From positions 1-9,989 of the forward strand of contig WALD01000007.1 of assembly GCA_015523055.1 (NCBI GenBank): 9,989 bases of DNA, read 5' to 3'. Below are positions 1 to 5,923 of the stretch, piece by piece. Numbering within the stretch: position 1 is the first letter of the stretch; each line of letters opens with the position of its first letter. The stretch is from Candidatus Altarchaeota archaeon (lineage in GTDB: Archaea > Altiarchaeota > Altiarchaeia > IMC4 > QMZM01). The position numbers were made by a program, and so were the translations under genes. The notes beneath the pieces are model-generated. The model was not told the origin of the DNA. It saw nothing but the letters and a program-made list of their open reading frames with translations, and did no database searches.

Positions 1-14
1 CCTGATATCTCGAC

Positions 15-22
15 AATATAAA
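15..22 (+). promoter_or_regulatory. candidate TATA box for the prs operon
   Basis: AATATAAA lies about 55 bases upstream of the prs start. It would place transcription initiation near position 45 by the usual archaeal spacing of about 25 bases, giving a leader of about 30 bases. The first 74 bases show no coding sequence. No clear Shine-Dalgarno sequence precedes the ATG. This is motif reading only. A second A/T-rich stretch at 65-74 is too close to the start codon to be the promoter. Confidence 0.35.
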
Positions 23-74
23 GGAAATCTGAAATTGGTTGATTCTTTTAATTTCCTGTTTCCATAAATAAAAC

Positions 75-935
75 ATGATGTTAATTATCCCCGGCTCGAA
101 TTCTCCTCGGTTAGCAGAAAGGGTTTCCCGGGAACTCGGGGCTGAACTTGCAGATGTCGAGACTAAGAAATTCCCGGATGGGGAGATATATACAAGAATT
201 GTTTCCGATGTTCGGGGCAGGGAATGTGCTGTGGTTCAATCTACTCCAGACAACGATTCCATTGTAGAGCTTATTCTGACCCTTGACCTGCTTCGGGACC
301 TTGGGGCTTCAGGGGTTCATGCAGTCGTTCCCTATCTCGGCTATTCACGGCAGGAGAAACGCTTCCGGGAGGGGGAGGCATTATCGGCAAAGACCATTCT
401 GAGGGTTATCAAAAGCCTCTCGGATTCTATCCTGACTGTGAACTGCCACTTTCTAAAAGCCGAAGGGGAGTTTGATTTCCATGGAATTAGGATAAGGAAT
501 ATCAATGCCTTTCCGGAGATTGCGAATTACTTCAGGGAGAGGACAAATAATCCGTTTCTGATTGCTCCTGATAAGGGTTCTCTTGAAATAGTAAAGAATT
601 TGGCCATGGCAATAGGCTGTAAATTCGACTCTCTGAAGAAGGAAAGAATATCCGGGGAGGAGGTAAAGACCGAGGCTAAGGAGATGAACGTTGAAGGGAA
701 GGATGTCATAATCCTTGATGACACCATCTCAACTGGGAATACAATAATCAATGCGGCAGAGCTTGTAAAGAAGCAGGGAGCAAAGAGCGTTTCCGCCGGC
801 TGTGTGCATGGAATTTTCTCAAAGGGATTGAAGAAGCTGAATGCTGCAACTGACGGGGTTATAAGCACCGACACGATCCAAAGCGATGTTAGCAGGGTTT
901 CTGTAGCAGGGCTTATAGCGAAGGAATTACGATGA
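75..935 (+). CDS. prs: ribose-phosphate diphosphokinase (PRPP synthetase), archaeal type
   Basis: Cytosolic enzyme that transfers diphosphate from ATP to ribose 5-phosphate, giving PRPP for purine, pyrimidine, histidine and tryptophan synthesis. The 286 residues match the short archaeal form (bacterial enzymes are about 315). Visible family marks are the N-terminal IIPGS (4-8), KFPDGE (32-37), PYLGYSRQ (86-93) in the ATP/metal region, the flexible-loop Lys/Arg pattern KKER (188-191), and the PRPP-binding loop DDTISTGNT (215-223). The loop has Asn where many homologues have a second Gly. Two tandem ATG codons (75 and 78) open the frame; homologues usually begin with a single Met before L-I-I-P-G, so 78 is an equally good start. 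The gene is first in a likely operon and overlaps the next gene by four bases. It lies in the same window as purS and purL, which act later in the pathway PRPP feeds. Identity is secure. Confidence 0.96.
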   Translation: MMLIIPGSNSPRLAERVSRELGAELADVETKKFPDGEIYTRIVSDVRGRECAVVQSTPDNDSIVELILTLDLLRDLGASGVHAVVPYLGYSRQEKRFREGEALSAKTILRVIKSLSDSILTVNCHFLKAEGEFDFHGIRIRNINAFPEIANYFRERTNNPFLIAPDKGSLEIVKNLAMAIGCKFDSLKKERISGEEVKTEAKEMNVEGKDVIILDDTISTGNTIINAAELVKKQGAKSVSAGCVHGIFSKGLKKLNAATDGVISTDTIQSDVSRVSVAGLIAKELR

Positions 936-1411
936 AAAAGATAGCAGCTCTGTTAGTTTTTATTGCAGTGGCGGCATTATTGGCATTCTACAAGGATGGC
1001 GAGAATTTTGTTGCCGATGAATTCATCTATTCTGCCAGAAATTTCAGTCATGTATGCTTCAAAGATGATACCTGTCTCAGGGTTGAGATAGCGTCCACTC
1101 CAGAGGACAGGGTCAAGGGTCTGATGCACCGGAAGGGACTGGGTAGGGGGGAGGGGATGCTGTTTATATTTGATACCAATACAAGGCACGGCTTCTGGAT
1201 GAAAAATATGGAATTCCCGATAGATATACTCTGGATTAGCAGAAAGGGGAAGGTGGTTCATATCGAACATTCTGTGCCACCATGCAGGAATGACCCCTGC
1301 ATTGTTTATATCCCGCCAGAAAAGGCAGTATATGTTCTTGAAACGAGGGCAAATTTCACCCTTGAAAAAGATATAGAGGTTGGCTCATGGGTGGGAGTAT
1401 ATACCTCCTGA
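932..1411 (+). CDS. DUF192 family protein, membrane-anchored or exported
   Basis: The 159-residue protein has a hydrophobic N-terminal segment (about 4-20) after two lysines, read as a signal anchor, so the rest should lie outside the membrane. The DUF192 core runs from about 45 to 157. Its hallmark is HGFWMKNMEFPIDILWI (86-102), followed by PPCRNDPC (116-123) and YVLE (134-137). The biochemical role of DUF192 is not established. Four cysteines (42, 48, 118, 123) could form two disulfides if the domain is extracellular; that is inference. The ATG overlaps the prs stop in an ATGA arrangement, which indicates translational coupling, and AAGGA six bases upstream could serve as ribosome binding site. 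A functional link to PRPP synthesis is not obvious. Family assignment is firm, function unknown. Confidence 0.9.
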   Translation: MKKIAALLVFIAVAALLAFYKDGENFVADEFIYSARNFSHVCFKDDTCLRVEIASTPEDRVKGLMHRKGLGRGEGMLFIFDTNTRHGFWMKNMEFPIDILWISRKGKVVHIEHSVPPCRNDPCIVYIPPEKAVYVLETRANFTLEKDIEVGSWVGVYTS

Positions 1412-1426
1412 TACCTATAAATTCTC

Positions 1427-2338
1427 ATGGATTACAGGGATGTTCTTGCTTTTGTCACTGGCACAGCAATTCTTGTGTATATAATCCTCAGCCTGGGGAC
1501 CGAAAGAATGAGCCATCTTGTATCAGGGATAAAAATAGAATTCTTCATCCTTGCAGGAATTGTCTATCTATTTAATGATATCCTCACCGGTTTTGTCCTT
1601 AAGGTGGCGATTGGCAATAGTCTCGGAATCAGAAAAATAGTACCGGCGCACATGCTTGGGATGCTCTACGCAAATGCAACTCCCGGCAGAGTAGGCTACT
1701 TTTATACGGCACTGTCTCTGGCTAAAAAAACCGGAAGCAGGAGATCGGGGAAGATAGGAGTACTATCCCTTTTTCAGGGACTGAACTTCCTGAGCAAAAC
1801 CCTCCTCTGCCTTCTTGCGGTGATTTACTTCTCATCCTTCATACCGGACCTCAGAAGCCATACATATCTTCTTCTGGTATCAACAGCCCCCATCGTCTTC
1901 CTGAGTGTAATTCTCATTGGCCTTTATACAAAAAGATTGAACAGGGTTATTAAGAGTTTTTCTCCGGGAATAGAAGAATATCTTGAATCAATGCAGGCTA
2001 CCGTCAGGGAAATTAAGAAAGGAAGGCTGGCCAGGATGCTTCTTCTTATGCTCCTTGGCTGGATAATCATGAGCCTGCAGTGGTTTCTGATCGCAGTGTC
2101 CCTGGGCATAAAGGTGGAATTTCTCACCGTTCTGATGTTCCAGCCACTCTTAACAACAATTATGTTCGTGCCTATTTCTCCATCAGGGCTGGGGCTTGCA
2201 GAGGGCGGCTCTGCCCTTCTTTTTGGAATCGTGAATCTTGAGCCGGCGGCTGGAGCTGCATTCCTCCTCCTTGTAAGGTTTAATGCAATCCTGATTGACT
2301 CTCTTGGCCTGATTGATATAAAAATGCATAAGGGTTGA
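1427..2338 (+). CDS. flippase-like integral membrane protein (UPF0104 / LPG synthase TM-region family)
   Basis: Polytopic membrane protein of 303 residues with about seven to eight hydrophobic segments, roughly at 7-23, 38-58, 74-82, 113-137, 147-167, 203-226, 233-250 and 262-295. Two conserved signatures of the family are visible: ANATPGRVGYFY (82-93) and PISPSGLGLAEGG (249-261). The family covers the membrane part of bacterial lysylphosphatidylglycerol synthases and stand-alone archaeal proteins, some implicated in moving lipid-linked sugars or other lipids. The substrate here cannot be read from the sequence. The length is typical for a stand-alone member without a catalytic C-terminal domain. 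The gene starts 15 bases after the DUF192 gene. That gap contains in-frame stops TGA and TAA, so this is a separate protein. No Shine-Dalgarno is seen. It is probably the third gene of the prs operon. Confidence 0.87.
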   Translation: MDYRDVLAFVTGTAILVYIILSLGTERMSHLVSGIKIEFFILAGIVYLFNDILTGFVLKVAIGNSLGIRKIVPAHMLGMLYANATPGRVGYFYTALSLAKKTGSRRSGKIGVLSLFQGLNFLSKTLLCLLAVIYFSSFIPDLRSHTYLLLVSTAPIVFLSVILIGLYTKRLNRVIKSFSPGIEEYLESMQATVREIKKGRLARMLLLMLLGWIIMSLQWFLIAVSLGIKVEFLTVLMFQPLLTTIMFVPISPSGLGLAEGGSALLFGIVNLEPAAGAAFLLLVRFNAILIDSLGLIDIKMHKG

Positions 2339-2350
2339 ATCACCCAACCC
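2332..2350 (+). terminator. small inverted repeat over the flippase-like gene stop codon
   Basis: GGGTTG (2332-2337) and CAACCC (2345-2350) form a 6-bp stem with a 7-base loop spanning the stop codon. No T-run follows, and archaeal termination normally relies on T-rich tracts, so a termination role is weakly supported. It may be an mRNA 3'-end structure or chance. Confidence 0.2.
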
Positions 2351-2556
2351 ATCCGCACACATGGAACAAATCCTGTGCCTACTAGACTGGATTTAATCTG
2401 TTCATTGACAGGTCTGCCGTTTTTATCGGAGAAAAATCATAACTTATAGAACCATAAAGCATAATCTTGTAAGGAAGGAAGGCTGTCAGGATACAGGGTT
2501 TGATCAATTTAGATATGAACCTAAACTGGTAACAAAAAAATCACCAATACTTCACC
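2339..2556 (+). other. 218-base intergenic region upstream of polB with promoter candidates
   Basis: No open reading frame of note is present; the only ATG-started plus-strand frame just before polB is five codons (2515-2532). Two TATA-like elements can be seen: TTATAG at 2444-2449, and TTTAGATA at 2508-2515. The second would put transcription near 2537-2540 and leave a leader of about 20 bases. The 8-base palindrome TTGATCAA (2500-2507) abuts the second element, in the position of the BRE. A purine-rich tandem (AAGGAAGGAAGG, about 2471-2482) lies between the two. No Shine-Dalgarno is seen before the polB ATG. All of this is motif inspection. Confidence 0.35.
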
Positions 2557-4872
2557 ATGGAAACCCTGCTTGATATTGATTACATTATAAGGGATGAGAA
2601 GGTAGTCATAAGACTCTTCTACAAAACCGAGAAGGGGAGGGAGATTAGAGAGGTAAAGGACTTTGAACCCTATTTTTATGTAATCTCAGATAATCTTGAA
2701 GAATCAAAGAAGGAGATTGAAAAACTGGATAATGTGAAGGGGGTTAAGGTTGTCAGGAAGGTTGAGGTTAGAGAGAAGATTGACGTCCTGAAGGTTGCTG
2801 TAAAGCTGCCGCAGAATGTCCCGGAACTGAGGGAAACGATAAAGGGTTTTGAGCATACGAAGGAGGTCAGGGAGGCAGCAATTCCCTTCGCTGAGCGTTA
2901 TCTAATAAATTCCGGTATTGTTCCGATGGAGAATGCCGAACATCTGAAGCTGAGAATTGCATCCTTTGACCTTGAGGTGTATAATCCAGGAGGAGAACCA
3001 AGGGCTGGGCAGGATCCAATACTCATGATAAGCTATGCGGATTCCACCGGGATGAGAAGGGTATGGACATACCGGGAGACTCCCGGCATTAAGCTGGATT
3101 TTCTGAATATTGTAAAGAGTGAACAGGAGATGATCCAGAGATTCATTCAGACCGTGAAGGATCAGGAGATTGACATTCTATGCACCTACAACGGGGATAA
3201 TTTTGATTTTCCATATCTCAACGAAAGAGCTGAGAGATACAAGATAGATGTTCGTCTCGGGATAGATGAAAGCAGGGTAAGACTGGGGAGAAGAGGTATG
3301 AATCTTGGGGCAAAGGTGAGGGGTAGACCGCATATAGATCTCTATCCCATATGCCGACAGATATTCAATCTGAGCCGCTATACCCTTGAGGATGTCTATC
3401 TTGAGATGTTTAACGAAGAAAAAAAAGACATAAATGCAAGCGAGATGTTCAGTATATGGGATACAAATGATCCAGAAGTGATGAGGGAGGTATTTGCTTA
3501 CTCAATGAGCGATGCCATAAGCGCTTTAAGGATAGGGCTTGCAATCCTTCCACTACAATATGAGATTTCAAGGATAACGAGAGTTCCCATTTACAAGTCC
3601 TCAAGGTCCAGCTCCAGTCAGAGAGTAGAGGATTTGCTCATAAGAAGGGCATTCAAGAAGAACATCCTGATACCAAATAAACCATCCGACAGGATTGTGA
3701 AGGAGAGACAGAGGAGCAGCTATATAGGGGCATACGTCGTAGAGCCAAAGAAGGGGATTCACGACAACATAGTGCTCTTTGACTTCCGCTCTCTGTATCC
3801 ATCCATTATAATAAGCCACAATATAGATCCATCTACAATTGACTGCAGCTGCTGTAAAAAGGATGATGCATTTCAATCCCCAACGGGTCATCACTTTTGT
3901 AAGAATACCAAGGGCTTGATTCCGGAAACCGTGGGTGGATTGGTAGATAGAAGAATTCAGGTTAAGGAGAGGCTGAAAAAGGAAGATGACCCCGAGAAAA
4001 AGAGATTTTTGAATGTGGAGCAGCAGGCGCTCAAACTCCTATCGAATTCCATGTATGGCTACTTTGCATTTCCCAGAGCCATCTGGTATTCAAGAGACTG
4101 TGCCGAGGCGATCGCTGCTTTAGGGAGACAGTATATACACAACACCATAGAAGCGGCAGAGAAGCACGGTTTTGATGTTCTCTATGGCGATACAGATTCC
4201 GTTTACATAACCATATCGGGTGAGAAAGACGTCAAGAGAATAATAGCAGAATCAAAGAAATTCTCCAGTGAGATAAACAGGGGGCTTCCGGGGGCGATGG
4301 AGCTGGAGTTTGAGGGATTCTATCCCCGTGGAATTTTCATAACCAAAAAAAGATACGCACTGATGGATGAGAAGGGTATTCTTCTGGTCAGGGGACTTGA
4401 GGTCAGGAGGAGGGACTGGTCGAACATAGCCAAAGAAACGCAGACACGGGTTCTTGATGCCCTCCTCAGGGACAATGACCCGGACAAGGCAGCTGAGATA
4501 GTGAAGGCCACTATCCAGAGAATAAAGGCCGGCGACGTAGAGCTGAAAGAGCTTGTTATCCACACACAGATAACCCGTGGTATGAATGAATACATTCAGG
4601 CCGGACCGCATATAATCGCAGCAAGAAAGGCGATCAAAAAAGGGAGAGAATTCAAACAGGGGGATATCGTGCATTATGTTGTTACTACTAAGGGCAGCAG
4701 CATCTCGGACAGGGCAAGGGTTGTAGATTTTGTAGGGAAGGGGGATTATGATGCAAATTACTATATTAACAATCAGGTCCTGCCGGCAGTGATGAGAATT
4801 CTCGAAGCCCTCGGCTATTCAGAGGATGAATTAAAAGGGCTTGGGAAGCAGATGACACTTGGGGGGTTATAG
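2557..4872 (+). CDS. polB: family B DNA polymerase with 3'-5' proofreading exonuclease
   Basis: Replicative DNA polymerase, 771 residues, close to the Thermococcus/Archaeoglobus length (about 775-780). The N-terminal domain aligns by eye with Pfu polymerase from the first residues (LDIDYI against LDVDYI), which supports this start. Exonuclease motifs are intact: Exo I FDLE (D138, E140), Exo II YNGDNFDFPYL (D217), Exo III YSMSD (Y315, D319). Polymerase motifs are intact: A DFRSLYPSI (409-417), B KLLSNSMYG (493-501), C YGDTDS (D545, D547), and KKRY (597-600). The archaeal uracil-sensing pocket also looks conserved: Y9, P38, Y39, V88, I109-P110-F111, R114. The usual YxGG is YIGA here (389-392). 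A Cys-rich stretch (C430, C432, C433, C448) sits where thermophilic enzymes have a disulfide. The C-terminus, QMTLGGL, resembles a PCNA-binding box lacking its aromatic residues. Identity is secure. Confidence 0.97.
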   Translation: METLLDIDYIIRDEKVVIRLFYKTEKGREIREVKDFEPYFYVISDNLEESKKEIEKLDNVKGVKVVRKVEVREKIDVLKVAVKLPQNVPELRETIKGFEHTKEVREAAIPFAERYLINSGIVPMENAEHLKLRIASFDLEVYNPGGEPRAGQDPILMISYADSTGMRRVWTYRETPGIKLDFLNIVKSEQEMIQRFIQTVKDQEIDILCTYNGDNFDFPYLNERAERYKIDVRLGIDESRVRLGRRGMNLGAKVRGRPHIDLYPICRQIFNLSRYTLEDVYLEMFNEEKKDINASEMFSIWDTNDPEVMREVFAYSMSDAISALRIGLAILPLQYEISRITRVPIYKSSRSSSSQRVEDLLIRRAFKKNILIPNKPSDRIVKERQRSSYIGAYVVEPKKGIHDNIVLFDFRSLYPSIIISHNIDPSTIDCSCCKKDDAFQSPTGHHFCKNTKGLIPETVGGLVDRRIQVKERLKKEDDPEKKRFLNVEQQALKLLSNSMYGYFAFPRAIWYSRDCAEAIAALGRQYIHNTIEAAEKHGFDVLYGDTDSVYITISGEKDVKRIIAESKKFSSEINRGLPGAMELEFEGFYPRGIFITKKRYALMDEKGILLVRGLEVRRRDWSNIAKETQTRVLDALLRDNDPDKAAEIVKATIQRIKAGDVELKELVIHTQITRGMNEYIQAGPHIIAARKAIKKGREFKQGDIVHYVVTTKGSSISDRARVVDFVGKGDYDANYYINNQVLPAVMRILEALGYSEDELKGLGKQMTLGGL

Positions 4873-4873
4873 G

Positions 4874-4881
4874 TTTTTATA
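4874..4881 (+). promoter_or_regulatory. candidate TATA box giving a near-leaderless transcript
   Basis: TTTTTATA begins right after the polB stop codon, with its centre about 29 bases upstream of the next ATG at 4907. Transcription starting 25-27 bases downstream would give an almost leaderless mRNA. This fits the lack of a properly spaced Shine-Dalgarno sequence (only an AGG touching the ATG). Read-through from polB is equally possible, since the genes are 34 bases apart. Confidence 0.35.
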
Positions 4882-4906
4882 GCAATCAGAGTAATATGTA
4901 TTTAGG

Positions 4907-5701
4907 ATGGTAATATCACCTGTCAATCTGACCGTATCTGTCCTGCTACTCATTTCAGGTATAATACTGGTAGTCTCTGCCTTCGGGCTGGCTATAAAAT
5001 CCCACAGGTCCGATAGCGCTGGAGTTTCGCTCCTGATGGCATTTGTCGGCTTATTCGCAATAGTGATGAGCCTTGGGATAATCTCGCTGATTGTTTTCCG
5101 ACAGGGTGCCATGGTGGAGGTCAGGGAGTCCATAGGCGTAATCGCTGAGATTGTGGGAGTTGAGCCATCAATTGTTGTTCTTGGTGCATATCTTATCCTG
5201 CTGCTGCCCTTCATGTACAAAGTGGGATACGACCATGACAAGCTGAAGGATATCAGGAGAGCAGAGGGAGGGGTAGATTTCTTCAGCAACCTGAAGATTG
5301 TTCTGCTAAGCGACACCATAAACCAGTTCAGGAGCTATTTTTTGATAAGCATCTTTATCCTGTTCGTGTTCGTTGTGTCGATGCTTAACGACCTGCTTGA
5401 ATTCATGCTTCTGATGCTGGTTCTTCAGATCATCATAATTCTTACCGTTCTGTTTTACGTTCTTGAGAGCTATAAAACCCTGGAGGCAGCAACCATGGAA
5501 AAAACGCTGGAGAATTTCCTTGAAAGGTTAGATATAGGGTATGCAGAGAAGACGATTATTGGCGGGGTGAATTTCTACTTTGAGGATTTTGAAAGCAGGC
5601 GGAATGGAGGGATTGCAGACAGGGATGAACTCTCAAGGGTATACCACGAGGTAGCAGGGGAGATTTCCCGGCATGTAAGGAAGCAGAAGAGGATTATCTG
5701 A
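4907..5701 (+). CDS. hypothetical five-helix membrane protein
   Basis: I do not recognise this 264-residue protein. Five hydrophobic stretches are visible, at about 7-30, 39-64, 88-106, 143-161 and 165-187. They form a first pair, a single helix, then a closely spaced second pair. A charged loop (about 107-142) separates helices 3 and 4, and the C-terminal 75 residues (188-264) are soluble and strongly charged, ending in the basic HVRKQKRII. That tail contains a Glu-rich stretch (MEKTLENFLERLD, 197-209) that could be a short amphipathic helix. No catalytic motif, cysteine pair or nucleotide-binding loop is seen. The absence of stops over 264 codons and the sharp membrane pattern support a real gene. 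It follows polB by 34 bases and may be cotranscribed or have its own promoter at 4874-4881. It is the last plus-strand gene before a convergent gap. Confidence 0.78.
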   Translation: MVISPVNLTVSVLLLISGIILVVSAFGLAIKSHRSDSAGVSLLMAFVGLFAIVMSLGIISLIVFRQGAMVEVRESIGVIAEIVGVEPSIVVLGAYLILLLPFMYKVGYDHDKLKDIRRAEGGVDFFSNLKIVLLSDTINQFRSYFLISIFILFVFVVSMLNDLLEFMLLMLVLQIIIILTVLFYVLESYKTLEAATMEKTLENFLERLDIGYAEKTIIGGVNFYFEDFESRRNGGIADRDELSRVYHEVAGEISRHVRKQKRII

Positions 5702-5782
5702 TATTTATATTGGAGGTTGCGAGGATTCTGCCGACTTGTAATAAAATATTTAGGGGGTGAAGTTAGGTTGAATAAACCGTAA

Positions 5783-5813
5783 GGTCTTTCTTTCTGGAGA
5801 GGGAAAGAAAACC
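5783..5813. terminator. inverted repeat of pyrimidine tract, possible bidirectional terminator
   Basis: GGTCTTTCTTTC (5783-5794) pairs with GAAAGAAAACC (5803-5813) as an 11-bp stem with one bulged C and an 8-base loop. It lies between the 3' ends of two convergent genes. The plus strand reads TCTTTCTTTC in the left arm, and the minus strand reads TTTTCTTTC entering from the other side. Each converging transcript therefore meets a T-rich tract, which is the known archaeal termination signal. The rest of the 222-base gap (5702-5923) has no convincing gene. Confidence 0.45.
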
Positions 5814-5827
5814 CTGTGAAAAGAGAC

Positions 5828-5869
5828 GATTGCGGTTATCGTTGAATTGAATTATCCAACAATGCAATC
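5828..5869. repeat. second imperfect inverted repeat in the convergent gap
   Basis: GATTGC (5828-5833) is complementary to GCAATC (5864-5869). Inside these arms, GTTG (5841-5844) is complementary to CAAC (5857-5860). The two stems are separated by an asymmetric internal loop of 7 and 3 bases. The element starts 14 bases after the preceding hairpin. It could be part of a structured 3' UTR of purL or of the membrane-protein gene; the short stems make chance a real alternative. Confidence 0.25.
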
Positions 5870-5923
5870 ACTATACTCTGCGTTCTTCTCGTTCAGATGC
5901 GTCCCGGCAGGGGGATTAACCAC

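Noticed and set aside
1409..1429. Possible read-through fusion of the DUF192 and flippase-like proteins, which share a reading frame
   Set aside because: Two in-frame stops (TGA, then TAA) separate them, and each protein is complete for its family.
1387..1575. Plus-strand frame of 62 codons overlapping the DUF192 and flippase-like genes
   Set aside because: It is out of frame with both recognised genes and has no signature.
4252..4674. Minus-strand open frame of 140 codons inside polB
   Set aside because: It lies wholly antisense to the conserved polymerase C-terminal region and its translation has no family signature.
5717..5782. Possible small gene of 21 codons starting at TTG, and a 4-codon frame at 5768 after GGGGGTGA
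   Set aside because: The first has its start inside its own Shine-Dalgarno. The second is too short to mean anything and has no plus-strand gene downstream to regulate.
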